Origin: an uncultured Eubacteriales bacterium
GTDB taxonomy: Bacteria > Bacillota > Clostridia > Christensenellales > Aristaeellaceae
NCBI GenBank assembly: GCA_900316415.1
Contig: ONCV01000017.1
Location: 1-45,623, forward strand
DNA length: 45,623 nt
Reading direction: 5' to 3'
A model generated the notes under the pieces. It searched no databases. It saw only the letters and a list, made by a program, of their open reading frames with translations, and was not told the origin of the DNA. Numbering within the stretch: position 1 is the stretch's first letter; each line of letters opens with the position of its first letter. Of this stretch, positions 1 to 8,247 are shown piece by piece. A program made the position numbers and the translations under genes.

Positions 1-96
1 ATACTTGAAACCATGTTTCGATGTAGCGCCGTATACCAGACCGGTACGTACGGTGCAATGGGAGGGGCGAGGGTTAACGCCCTCCCTCTACCCTAT
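1..96 (+). mobile_element. 3' end of a group II intron (domains V and VI)
   Basis: Positions 26-56 fold as a domain V hairpin. A 9-bp lower stem (26-34 with 48-56) is closed by a T-G pair, there is a two-base AC bulge at 46-47, and a short upper stem (35-37 with 43-45) carries a 5-base loop. The lower stem contains CGC at the catalytic-triad position (27-29). Positions 60-93 fold as domain VI, with a single unpaired adenine at 90 facing a continuous helix; this is the expected branch point. Six bases (CCCTAT) follow it, so the intron probably ends at 96. The intron body and any reverse transcriptase lie left of the window. The domain V/VI architecture is seen directly; assignment to a class is inference. 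Confidence 0.75.
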
Positions 97-174
97 TTCC
101 CGGGGAAGGGGGATCTGCGAGCGAAGGGGCCGGAACCGGGGCGAAAATACGCCAAAATTTGCCAAATTTTCCAC

Positions 175-203
175 TTGCTTTTGGAGCCGGTCTGTGATAG
201 TAT
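175..203 (+). promoter_or_regulatory. Promoter of tRNA-Thr
   Basis: TTGCTT at 175-180 and TAGTAT at 198-203 are separated by 17 bp, about 25 bases before the tRNA. The intervening 97-174 holds no gene that I can see. Confidence 0.6.
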
Positions 204-227
204 ACGCATGTTGTCGAAAGACAGCTC

Positions 228-303
<76 letters not shown>

Positions 304-506
304 GAAGCTCGGAGCACGTTGTATCAATGGGTTCCGGGTTTTTTTTATGCGCAGGATTGCCCCAAAGGAGCGAAAGGATCAGAAAAGGGAGGAACGTTCC
401 GCTCCTGTGCCGGAGGGGGACAGCGCCAGGCTCGATGGAAGCTGTCCGGCGCGTTTCCCGGACAGGAATCCGGAAAAGCCTGCAGGCGATTCCCGGAAAG
501 CAGCTC
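304..506. other. Intergenic region without a recognisable gene
   Basis: No reading frame here has protein-like composition or a ribosome binding site. The only structure seen is an inverted repeat CTGTCCGG (442-449) / CCGGACAG (458-465) with an 8-base loop and no T-run after it. A T-run near 340 may end tRNA-Thr transcription. Confidence 0.6.
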
Positions 507-535
507 TTGTCCGCGCCGGAAAATTCGCATATAAT
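507..535 (+). promoter_or_regulatory. Strong promoter upstream of topB
   Basis: TTGTCC (507-512) is followed after 17 bp by a perfect TATAAT (530-535). Transcription from here would begin near 542, about 240 bases before topB. Confidence 0.65.
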
Positions 536-782
536 ATACCGGAAAGCCGGTGCAGCCCGGAACGGAAGCTGTGCCGGGAAAAGTACATCGCTCCGCGGGG
601 CTGCCGGCCATGGCGCGGCCGCGGGAAATCCCTGTCCAGATGCGGGAAAAAAACCGGAGCGGCCTGTCGCCGCCCCGGGCTAGCCCGCCGGATGGGGAGG
701 GACCTGTTCAGAAAAATCGAATGAAAAGCTGCCCCGGCTGCATCCCTTCGGATGCGGGCCGATGGGCCAATGGAGTTTTCCG
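536..782 (+). other. Possible structured leader or small RNA before topB
   Basis: This stretch lies between a consensus promoter and the topB start. It contains several potential stems, including the palindrome CGGGCTAGCCCG (676-687) and a hairpin GCATCC-cttc-GGATGC (740-755) just ahead of the topB ribosome binding site. I do not recognise a known riboswitch, SRP RNA or 6S RNA in it, and no convincing protein is encoded. Confidence 0.35.
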
Positions 783-2972
783 ATGGGAAGAATTGTGGTA
801 ATCGCGGAGAAGCCGAGCGTGGGACGGGACATCGCGCGGGTGATCGGATGCCGGGAACGCGGGGACGGATGCCTGATTGGGGAGAAATACACCGTCACCT
901 GGGCGGTGGGCCATCTGGTCACCCTGGTGGAGCCTGACGAACTGGATGAGAAATATAAAAAATGGAGCTTCAGCACGCTGCCGATCCTGCCGGAGGAGAT
1001 TCCCCTGAAGGTGATCCGGCAGACCAGCAAGCAGTTTCAGATCATCAAAAAGCTGATCAACGACGGAGAAACGGATTCCCTGATCTGCGCGACGGATGCC
1101 GGGCGGGAAGGGGAACTGATCTTTCGGTATATCTATGAGAAGGCCGGATGCCGGAAACCGTTTCAGCGGCTCTGGATCAGTTCCATGACGGACGAGGCCA
1201 TTTCGGAGGGCTTCCGGTCCATCCGGCCCGGGGAGGACTATGACGGGCTGTATGCCAGCGCGCAGTGCCGCAGCAAGGCGGACTGGCTGGTGGGCATGAA
1301 CGCCAGCCGGGCCTTCACGCTGAAATATGACACGCTGCTGAGCGTTGGCCGGGTGCAGACCCCCACGCTGGCGATCCTGGTGAAGCGCCGGAAGGAGATT
1401 GAAAACTTCCAGCCCCAGGATTTCTGCACCGTGACCGCGGGGTTTGGGGACTATTCGGGCGTATGCTTCAGCGAAAAATGGGACCCGGATACCCATATTC
1501 CCCTCCGGGCGGATGCGGACGCGATTGCGGCGGCGGTGAAGGGAAAGACGGCGGAAGTGCTTTCCGCGGAGACGACCCGGAAGACGGAACTGCCACCCCA
1601 GCTGTATGATCTGACCAGCCTGCAGCGGGACGCGAACCGGATGCTGGGCTTCACGGCGGACAAAACCCTGAAGATCGCACAAAGCCTGTACGAAACCCAT
1701 AAGGCCCTGACCTATCCCCGGACGGACAGCCGCTATCTGCCCCCGGACATGATTCCCCGGGTGGTTCAGACGATGAAGATGCTGCCGCAGAGCTATCAGG
1801 CCTTTGTTCCCGGCGCCCTGCGGGACGGAAAGATTCCCGTCAGCCGGCGGGTCATCGACGCGTCCAAGGTGACGGATCACCATGCCATCATCCCCACCAA
1901 CAAGAGGGTGGATCCCTCCCGCTTCAGCGCGGACGAGCAGAAGCTGTATGACCTGGTGGCCCGCCGAATGCTGGCGGCCTTCTACCCCGCCTGCGAATAT
2001 GACGCGACCCGGGTGGTGACCCGGGCGGAGGGCTATGATTTCCGCACCAGCGGGAAGGTGATTCTCGTGAACGGATGGCGTGATGTGCCTCCCCTGGCGG
2101 AGGGGCTGGCGAAGGGCCGCGCCTCCGGATCCCGGAAAAAACAAGAGGAGGAGGAAGAAGCCGGGAACCTGCCGCCGCTGCATGCCGGCGATACCCGGAC
2201 GGTCCGGGAGACAAAGGTCCGGGAGGATAAAACCCGGCCGCCGGCGCCCCACACGGATGCCAGCCTGCTGCTGGCCATGGAAACCGCGGGAAAGGAACTG
2301 GAGGACGAGGAGCTGGTGCGCCAGATGAAGGGCAGCGGGATCGGAACTCCCGCGACCCGGGCCGCCATCATTGAGCGGCTGCTGCAGGTGGGCTATGCGC
2401 AGCGAAAGGGGAAAACCCTGAACGCCACGGACAAGGGCGTCCGGCTGATCGAAATCATGCCGGGAGAGATCTCCAGCCCGGAGATGACCGGGAAGTGGGA
2501 GCTGGCCCTGCATCAGATCACGGACGGGCAGCAGGATCCGGAGCGCTTTCTGGAGGGCATCCGGAGAATGTGCTCCTTCCTGGTGAACTACGCCCGGGAA
2601 AACCAGGCCCCGGTTACATTCCCCGCCGAGGAGCGGCGCGGAAAAAAAGGCAGGGGGAGCCGGGCCGCGGGAACCGTGCTGGAGGGAACGGTCTGCCCGC
2701 TGTGCGGGAAGGGAAAGCTGCGGGAAAGCCCGCTGGCCTTCAGCTGCACGGAGACAGGCTGCAAATGCACGGTCTGGAAGGATATGCTGAGCCGGGGAAA
2801 CGGCCCCCAGATCACGGAAAAGCTGCTTCGGCTGATTCTGGAAAAAGGCCGGGTGAAGGGCTCCACGGGAACGATAGAGCTGAAGGAGGGCTGGCTCCGG
2901 TTCTATCCGAACGGAAGCGAGGCGCCTTCCGCGAGCCGCTCCCTGATCTACGAGAAGAAAGCGGCCAAGTAG
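783..2972 (+). CDS. topB: DNA topoisomerase III (type IA)
   Basis: This enzyme relaxes and decatenates DNA by cutting one strand through a tyrosine link. The 729-residue product begins with the Toprim signature around EKPS (residues 9-12) and DAGREGE (105-111, the metal-binding acidic cluster). It continues with SVGRVQTPTLA (187-197) and the active-site block TYPRTDS, giving the catalytic Tyr at about 311. The C-terminus has a cysteine zinc ribbon (CPLCGKGKL ... CTETGCKCTVW) typical of Firmicutes TopB. I chose the ATG at 783 because GGAG lies 7 bases upstream; an earlier in-frame ATG at 762 lacks a ribosome binding site. Length matches the family. No clear terminator follows. Confidence 0.95.
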   Translation: MGRIVVIAEKPSVGRDIARVIGCRERGDGCLIGEKYTVTWAVGHLVTLVEPDELDEKYKKWSFSTLPILPEEIPLKVIRQTSKQFQIIKKLINDGETDSLICATDAGREGELIFRYIYEKAGCRKPFQRLWISSMTDEAISEGFRSIRPGEDYDGLYASAQCRSKADWLVGMNASRAFTLKYDTLLSVGRVQTPTLAILVKRRKEIENFQPQDFCTVTAGFGDYSGVCFSEKWDPDTHIPLRADADAIAAAVKGKTAEVLSAETTRKTELPPQLYDLTSLQRDANRMLGFTADKTLKIAQSLYETHKALTYPRTDSRYLPPDMIPRVVQTMKMLPQSYQAFVPGALRDGKIPVSRRVIDASKVTDHHAIIPTNKRVDPSRFSADEQKLYDLVARRMLAAFYPACEYDATRVVTRAEGYDFRTSGKVILVNGWRDVPPLAEGLAKGRASGSRKKQEEEEEAGNLPPLHAGDTRTVRETKVREDKTRPPAPHTDASLLLAMETAGKELEDEELVRQMKGSGIGTPATRAAIIERLLQVGYAQRKGKTLNATDKGVRLIEIMPGEISSPEMTGKWELALHQITDGQQDPERFLEGIRRMCSFLVNYARENQAPVTFPAEERRGKKGRGSRAAGTVLEGTVCPLCGKGKLRESPLAFSCTETGCKCTVWKDMLSRGNGPQITEKLLRLILEKGRVKGSTGTIELKEGWLRFYPNGSEAPSASRSLIYEKKAAK

Positions 2973-3019
2973 GAGAGGCGCAGCCCTCCGGAAGCGGCTT
3001 TCCCGGCAGCGGGATCATC

Positions 3020-3048
3020 TTGACGCCCGGGCGGGAAACCGGTAGAAT
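3020..3048 (+). promoter_or_regulatory. Promoter of pepF
   Basis: TTGACG (3020-3025), 17 bp, TAGAAT (3043-3048), about 60 bases before the pepF start. Confidence 0.65.
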
Positions 3049-3106
3049 AAGCTGAACAGTCAGGGGCCGGATCGGCCCGACAGGAAAAGAAAGGAACCTA
3101 TCTGAT

Positions 3107-4900
3107 ATGGCGGAAAAGATGAAAACCCGGGATGAAATTGAAGCGAAGTACAAATGGAATCTGAAACATATTTATGTTTCGGACGAGGCCTGGCAGACGG
3201 AATACGACCGCGTCAGCGGCAGGGTCAATGAGGTCGCCGCCACGTTCAACGGGCGGGTGAAGGAGGATCCGAAGGGAGCCATCCGGGCGTATTTTGCGCT
3301 GCAGAAGGAGATTCTGCCCCTCTATGAATACGCCTTCCTCCGGAAGGAAACGGACAATGCGGATCCCGTCGCCCAGGGGCTGAAGGATAAGGCCACGCGG
3401 CTGTACGTGCAGGCCATGACCGCCGGCTCCTTCCTGGAGCCGGAGCTGCTGGAGATGGAGGAAAGCGCGCTGGACGCCCTGGCGAAGGATCCGGAAATGA
3501 CGGATTACGACGCATTCCTGCGCACGGTGATCCTGAACAAGAAGCACACCCTTCCCAAGGAGCAGGAACGGCTGGTGGCTATGATGGGCGAGGTGATGGA
3601 AGCGCCGGACGCCATCTTCACCGCCCTGAGCGAGGCGGACATGAAGCTGCCGCCCATCCGGATGCCGGACGGAAGCGAACAGGAGCTGACGGAGGGAAAC
3701 TATTCCACGTTTATTCATGACCGGAACCGCGACATCCGCCGTCAGGCATTCCAGAATCTGATGACCACCTATCGCAGCTTCGGGAATACCATTGCGGGAA
3801 CCTACGGCGCCAGCGTGAAAAAGGATCAGTTCCTGGCGGACAGCCATCATTATGACAGCGCCCGGCAGGCCGCGATGGCGCCGCTGGAGATCCCGGAGGC
3901 GGTTTACGACAACCTGATCGAGGCGGTGCACGAGGCGCTGCCCACCCTGCAGGAATACCTGGCGCTCCGGAAAAAGGCCCTGGGAGTGGAGGAACTGCAT
4001 CTGTACGATCTGTATGTACCCATGGTGGACGGCTTTGACATGAAGCTGCCCTATGAGGAGGCCTTTGATCTGGTGCTGAAGGGCCTGCAGCCCATGGGGG
4101 AGGATTATCTGGCGAAACTGCGGGAAGCCCGGGAGGGCGGATGGATCGATGTCTTCCCCAGCCGGGGGAAGAGCAGCGGCGCCTTCAGCGCGGGGGATCT
4201 GGCGGAGGTGCATCCCTATGTGCTGCTGAACCACAACGACAATCTGGACAGCGCCTTCACCATCGCCCATGAACTGGGTCACAGCATGCATTCCTTCTTC
4301 AGCAATACCCATCAGCCCTTCCCGAAGAATGATTACAGCCTGTTTGTGGCGGAGGTGGCCAGCATCTGCAATGAATGCGTCATGATGCGGTACCTGCTTC
4401 AGACGATGACGGAGAAGAAGGCGCAGGCCTATCTGCTGAACTACTTCCTGGAGCAGTTCCGGACGACCTGCTTCCGGCAGACCATGTTTGCGGAATTCGA
4501 AAAGATCAGCCATGACATGGCGCAGCAGGGCATTCCGCTGACGAAGGACAGCCTGAGCGCGAAATACTATGAGCTGAATCAGCTTTATTACGGGGAAAGC
4601 TGCGTGGTGGACGAGGAGATCGCCGCGGAATGGATGCGGATACCGCATTTTTACCGGGCGTTCTACGTGTACGTCTATGCCACCGGACTGTGCGCCGCGG
4701 TCAGCCTGAGCGAAAAGATTCTGAGCGAGGGCGAGGACGCGGTCCGGCAATACCGGAAGTTTCTCAGCGCGGGCTGCAGCGTTCCGCCCATCGAGGCGCT
4801 GAAGCTGGCGGGGATTGACATGAGCAGGCCGGAGCCCCTGCGAAAGGCAATGCAGGTGTTCCGGGAGACCGTGGACAGAATGAAAGAGGTTATGGCATGA
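3107..4900 (+). CDS. pepF: Oligoendopeptidase F (M3 family zinc peptidase)
   Basis: This is a cytosolic zinc metallopeptidase that cleaves short peptides, usually in peptide turnover. The 597-residue product has the M3 active-site motif AHELGH (residues 387-392), where the two His bind zinc and Glu389 is catalytic. A downstream Glu in the VAEVAS segment (about 416) is the third ligand. The N-terminal helical domain and overall length fit PepF. A GAAAGGAA ribosome binding site precedes the ATG. The next gene starts inside its stop codon (ATGA, 4-bp overlap), so the two are translationally coupled even though their functions are not obviously linked. Confidence 0.95.
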   Translation: MAEKMKTRDEIEAKYKWNLKHIYVSDEAWQTEYDRVSGRVNEVAATFNGRVKEDPKGAIRAYFALQKEILPLYEYAFLRKETDNADPVAQGLKDKATRLYVQAMTAGSFLEPELLEMEESALDALAKDPEMTDYDAFLRTVILNKKHTLPKEQERLVAMMGEVMEAPDAIFTALSEADMKLPPIRMPDGSEQELTEGNYSTFIHDRNRDIRRQAFQNLMTTYRSFGNTIAGTYGASVKKDQFLADSHHYDSARQAAMAPLEIPEAVYDNLIEAVHEALPTLQEYLALRKKALGVEELHLYDLYVPMVDGFDMKLPYEEAFDLVLKGLQPMGEDYLAKLREAREGGWIDVFPSRGKSSGAFSAGDLAEVHPYVLLNHNDNLDSAFTIAHELGHSMHSFFSNTHQPFPKNDYSLFVAEVASICNECVMMRYLLQTMTEKKAQAYLLNYFLEQFRTTCFRQTMFAEFEKISHDMAQQGIPLTKDSLSAKYYELNQLYYGESCVVDEEIAAEWMRIPHFYRAFYVYVYATGLCAAVSLSEKILSEGEDAVRQYRKFLSAGCSVPPIEALKLAGIDMSRPEPLRKAMQVFRETVDRMKEVMA

Positions 4901-5943
4901 GCCGAATCGGAGTTCTGACCTTTCTCCACAACGGCAACTACGGCAGCACGCTGCAGGCCTATGCCCTGCAGCGCGTGCTGCGGGAGATGGGCCATGATTG
5001 CGAGCATATCGACTACCGGCCGGATGCCCGGAGCAAGGCCCTGAACATGCTGCGGTGCGGAAACAGCCCGAAGCTGCTGCTGGACGGACTGAGAAAGCGG
5101 GAGGTCCGGGGATCGCAGGCCGGAATGCAGGAGAAGTATCAGCGGATTCTGGGCTTCTATGGCAGGCGCATGTCCCTGAGCCCGGTCTGCCGGAACCGGG
5201 CGGATCTGCGGGAAATTGCGAAGGGATATGACCTGCTGGTCTGCGGGAGCGACCAGATCTGGAATCCGGTCTGGATGAACCCGGCCTATTTCCTGGATTT
5301 CGCTGAGCCGGACAAGCCCCGCCTGGCGTATGCGCCGAGCCTGGGCGTCACCCAGGTCCCCGGAAGACGGAAGCAGCGGATCATCCGGCGGCGCACCGCG
5401 CTGTTTGACGCGGTCTCCGTCCGGGAGGAGGAAGGCGCACGCGTTCTGGTGGCCATCACCGGAAACCGTCCGCCCGTGCTTCCGGATCCGGTTTGCCTGC
5501 TGGAACGCAGCGCCTGGGAGGAACTGTGCGAGCCGCTGAAGCGGGAAAAGCCTTTCCTGCTGTGCTATTTTATCGGGGAGAATACGGCCTACTGGGATCG
5601 GGTCAGCTCGCTTCGCGAGGAAACCGGGCTGGAGCCGCTGGTGATTCCCGTGACGGGGGAGGCGTATGAACAGACCCGGTTCGAACTGCTGGACGGGGCC
5701 GGACCGGAGGAATTCCTCGGCGCGGTTCAGGGCGCGGACATGATCTGCACGGACAGCTTCCACGGGCTGGCCTTCGGAACCATCTTCGGGAAGAAGGTGG
5801 ATCTGATCCGCCGGTACCGGGAGGATGACCCGGAAAGCAAGAACAGCCGCGTGGATCATTTCCGCCGCGAAATCCGGCAGAAGGGCCTTCCGGTCATGCG
5901 GCTTGAAGGCCTGCAGTGGCTGAAGGAGAACATCGGAACGTAA
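4897..5943 (+). CDS. Polysaccharide pyruvyl transferase family protein
   Basis: Members of this family transfer pyruvate from phosphoenolpyruvate to sugars of surface polysaccharides. The 348-residue product opens with GVLTFLHNGNYGSTLQAYAL, the typical start of the PS_pyruv_trans domain. It contains YDLLVCGSDQIWNP (about residues 110-123) and the later TDSFHGLAFGTIFGKKV segment, both conserved in the family. No signal peptide or membrane segment is visible, so it should be cytosolic. It overlaps pepF by 4 bp. Two glycosyltransferases lie nearby on the other strand, consistent with a role in surface glycan decoration. The acceptor sugar cannot be read from the sequence. Confidence 0.9.
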   Translation: MSRIGVLTFLHNGNYGSTLQAYALQRVLREMGHDCEHIDYRPDARSKALNMLRCGNSPKLLLDGLRKREVRGSQAGMQEKYQRILGFYGRRMSLSPVCRNRADLREIAKGYDLLVCGSDQIWNPVWMNPAYFLDFAEPDKPRLAYAPSLGVTQVPGRRKQRIIRRRTALFDAVSVREEEGARVLVAITGNRPPVLPDPVCLLERSAWEELCEPLKREKPFLLCYFIGENTAYWDRVSSLREETGLEPLVIPVTGEAYEQTRFELLDGAGPEEFLGAVQGADMICTDSFHGLAFGTIFGKKVDLIRRYREDDPESKNSRVDHFRREIRQKGLPVMRLEGLQWLKENIGT

Positions 5944-5956
5944 AGGACAAAAGGAA

Positions 5957-5986
5957 AGCCCGCCTGTTCGCACAAACAGGCGGGCT
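5957..5986. terminator. Bidirectional terminator between the pyruvyl transferase gene and rpmB
   Basis: A 12-bp perfect stem AGCCCGCCTGTT / AACAGGCGGGCT has a 6-base loop. GATTTT follows on the plus strand and TTCCTTTT on the minus strand. It sits between two convergent genes. Confidence 0.85.
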
Positions 5987-6004
5987 GATTTTCCCTTGAG
6001 AGGC

Positions 6005-6223
6005 TTACGCTTCTTCCTGAACCCGAATCTTGGGCAGGGCACGCTGCACATTGCCGCTGCGGAGGCAACGGGTGCAAACGTTCATCCGACGGACACCGCC
6101 GCCGACCATCACGCGGACGCTCTGCACATTGGGCGCCCAGAGACGATGACTCTTGCGGTTGGAATGACTGACGTTGTTGCCATTCATCGTGCCCTTTTCG
6201 CAAATCTCACAAAACTTACCCAT
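6005..6223 (-). CDS. rpmB: 50S ribosomal protein L28
   Basis: This is a 72-residue basic protein of the large ribosomal subunit. It starts MGKFCEICEKG and has the L28 core SHSNRKSHRLWAPNVQ. It carries two cysteine pairs (CEIC and CTRC), so it is the zinc-binding form. The start at 6223 is set by an AGGAGGAGGA ribosome binding site immediately upstream; a start 18 bases earlier would add MRRRIS and destroy that site. It is monocistronic, with its own promoter (6265-6293) and the shared terminator. Confidence 0.96.
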   Translation of the reverse strand: MGKFCEICEKGTMNGNNVSHSNRKSHRLWAPNVQSVRVMVGGGVRRMNVCTRCLRSGNVQRALPKIRVQEEA

Positions 6224-6264
6224 GGAAATCCTCCTCCTCATGGAGCGTCACATCAAGCTTTTCG

Positions 6265-6293
6265 AGTTTAGCACTTTTCCCCGTAAAAAGCAA
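6265..6293 (-). promoter_or_regulatory. Promoter of rpmB
   Basis: On the minus strand TTGCTT (6293-6288), 17 bp, TAAACT (6270-6265). It lies just past the stop of the upstream glycosyltransferase gene. Confidence 0.6.
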
Positions 6294-6306
6294 GCCTTTT
6301 TTCGAT

Positions 6307-7248
6307 CTATCCGAAAAGAAATTGCCCCAGCCGGGTAATCGGGCTTTGCATGAGGCAGCCCTGCCGGCGAACGGACAGAACGCGGCGGATTTTCGGCATG
6401 CTCCGGGTGGACAGATAATCCTTCACGGTTTTCCGGGCTTCGGGGGGGAGCGCGTCCCCGAAAGCTTCGAGAAATGCCTCGGAATGGGTGTAGGTGAGAG
6501 CGATCCGGGCCCGGGCCTTCTGCCGCTCCTTCAGCGCCTGCATCCCCCGGCGTACCAGAGAGGCTCTGCTGGCGCCGATGGCGTTTTCCCCGTGCTGGCG
6601 GTACCGGGTCAGGGGCCTGTTCACAAAAACGATTTTGCCGAAGGAGGCCGCGGTCAGGGCGATGAACCAGTCATGCATGAACATCCGGCCGGGATGACCG
6701 AAGCGAACGACCAGATCCGCCAGGGACCGGTTCAGCAGCAGGAGGCACCCGGTGACGTTGTTCTGAACCAGCAGCCGGTTCAGCTGAACCGCCCGCGGAT
6801 CCCATCCCTGCAGGGCGAAAAAGCTGGGAGCGAGCAGACGATCCTCCCCGTCGATAACCGAGGCATCCGAATGCACCAGCAGCGGGGGCTCCCCGGAGTG
6901 CGCCTCCGGGCCGGGCAGCGCTTCCCGGCAGGCCTGCAGCAGGGAGGAGAGCTTGTCCGGCTCCCAGACGTCGTCCTGATCGCAGAAGACGATCCGGTCC
7001 GCGTCTGCCTGGCGAAGCAGGGAGATGAAATTGCCCGCGGCGCCCAGATGACGGCCGGATTCGGCGGCGGCGCGAAACCGGGGATCCTTCCGGCTCCACT
7101 CCTTCAGGATCTCCGGCGTGCGGTCGGAGGAGCCATCGTCCTGATACAGCACCTGAAAATCCGATTCGGTCTGGGCGGAAATGGAAGCCAGCTGGGCGGG
7201 AAGGTATCTTTCCCCCTGATAGGCCGCCAGCAGGATGCAGCATGTCAC
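6307..7248 (-). CDS. Family 2 glycosyltransferase (GT-A fold)
   Basis: This enzyme is predicted to transfer a sugar from a nucleotide-sugar to a surface glycan. Visible motifs are the N-terminal LLAAYQGERYLPAQLASI, the nucleotide-binding YQDDGSSDRTPEI and the metal-binding FCDQDDVW. Together these match rhamnosyltransferase-like GT2 proteins, but donor and acceptor are unknown. I favour the GTG at 7248, whose GTGA overlaps the stop of the upstream glycosyltransferase by 4 bp and which has GGGGGA 7 bases upstream. An ATG at 7263 (5 codons longer) is the alternative. It forms a two-gene operon with the next gene. Confidence 0.88.
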   Translation of the reverse strand: MTCCILLAAYQGERYLPAQLASISAQTESDFQVLYQDDGSSDRTPEILKEWSRKDPRFRAAAESGRHLGAAGNFISLLRQADADRIVFCDQDDVWEPDKLSSLLQACREALPGPEAHSGEPPLLVHSDASVIDGEDRLLAPSFFALQGWDPRAVQLNRLLVQNNVTGCLLLLNRSLADLVVRFGHPGRMFMHDWFIALTAASFGKIVFVNRPLTRYRQHGENAIGASRASLVRRGMQALKERQKARARIALTYTHSEAFLEAFGDALPPEARKTVKDYLSTRSMPKIRRVLSVRRQGCLMQSPITRLGQFLFG

Positions 7249-8015
7249 CAGGTGATCCCCCATTTCCTGAAGTATTTGAACACGGAATGAATCTGGCGCA
7301 GACGGCCCTTCATGGTCCGGGTGTTTTCCCGGGCCCAGCGGTGGGTCACCTGCATATCCGGATGATAGACGATGCTGCCCAGATTCTGATCCAGAATGCG
7401 GCGGGACAGGTCGCTGTCCTCCTGGTAGAGGAAGAAACGGGGATCAAACCCCTTCAGCCGGAGAAACACGGAGGTCCGGATAAACAGGAAGCATCCGGTC
7501 GCAAATTCCACGGGAATGGGCGAGCGGACATCCATGTCCGCCAGGGTGAACTCCTCCCGCCAGCGGCGGAAAATCCCGCCCCGGGATTCCAGCAGGCCGC
7601 CCAGCAGATAATGAACAGAGATGCGCTTCTTCGGCAGAAACTGCTCCGAGCCGTCCTCATTCAGCACGCGGGGCGTCAGGATCGCGATATTGGGATGGGC
7701 TTCCATGTATGCGGTCATCCGGGAAAGAAGATCCGGCGGAAAGGTAACGTCCGGATTCATGATCAGATGATATTTGCTCTGAAGATGGGGAAGCACCGCG
7801 TTGTTGGCCCGGCCGAAGCCGATGTTTCCCTGCTGGGGAAGAACCGTCACCCCCGGAAAGGTCCACTGGAGCCTGTCGGCGGTGAGTTCCTCCGGGGAAT
7901 TGTCACAGAGATAAACGGTGACCTCCGCGCTGGAGTTCTCCACGCATCGGAGGGCGTCAAACACTTCGTCTCCGCAATGATAGAGCACCACGCAGGCGGA
8001 GAGCAGAGAGGGCAT
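7245..8015 (-). CDS. Family 2 glycosyltransferase
   Basis: The 256-residue product has SACVVLYHCGDEVFDALRCV at the N-terminus, VYLCDNSPEE and GNIGFGRANNAVL in the donor domain, and the NPDVTFPPDLL block. This arrangement is typical of rhamnosyltransferase-type GT2 enzymes (WbbL/RfbF-like). LYQEDSDLSRRI near residue 200 is the acceptor/base region. The ATG at 8015 is 8 bases after AAGGAGG. A GTG two codons earlier is too close to that site. With the overlapping downstream GT2 gene it forms a small surface-polysaccharide operon read away from the dipeptidase gene. The sugar specificity is not readable. Confidence 0.88.
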   Translation of the reverse strand: MPSLLSACVVLYHCGDEVFDALRCVENSSAEVTVYLCDNSPEELTADRLQWTFPGVTVLPQQGNIGFGRANNAVLPHLQSKYHLIMNPDVTFPPDLLSRMTAYMEAHPNIAILTPRVLNEDGSEQFLPKKRISVHYLLGGLLESRGGIFRRWREEFTLADMDVRSPIPVEFATGCFLFIRTSVFLRLKGFDPRFFLYQEDSDLSRRILDQNLGSIVYHPDMQVTHRWARENTRTMKGRLRQIHSVFKYFRKWGITW

Positions 8016-8192
8016 GAGCACAGCCTCCTTTCCGTAAGAAAGATCCGGGCACGGTTCCGCGGCTTCCCGGCGCGGGCAAACAGAACCCGCAGCGGGGGAA
8101 ATGCGCTTTCCGAGACCGAACAGATACCGTTATTCTACCTTCCCGGCGCGGGTTTGTCCAGATTTTCCCTTTATGTTTTCCGCAAATGGGGG

Positions 8193-8198
8193 TATAAT
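8193..8198 (+). promoter_or_regulatory. -10 element of the dipeptidase promoter
   Basis: A perfect TATAAT lies 50 bases before the dipeptidase start. The matching -35 (about 8170-8175) is poor, so the promoter may be weak or assisted. Confidence 0.45.
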
Positions 8199-8247
8199 TG
8201 CCCTGAAAGCCGGGGTCTGCCCCCGGGAGAAAGGGAGGAGAACAAGC

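Noticed and set aside
347..724. Possible small gene in the tRNA-Thr/topB gap
   Set aside because: Arg/Pro/Gly-rich composition typical of random GC-rich sequence, no ribosome binding site, and it crosses the promoter at 507-535.
536..782. SRP RNA or 6S RNA in the topB leader
   Set aside because: The conserved SRP loop and the 6S bubble are not visible, and the signature bases could not be found.
708..2513. A long open frame on the minus strand across topB
   Set aside because: It is an antisense shadow of a GC-rich gene: Arg/Pro/His/Gln-rich, no domain, no ribosome binding site. The same applies to the long antisense frames opposite pepF, the P-type ATPase/glgB region and valS.
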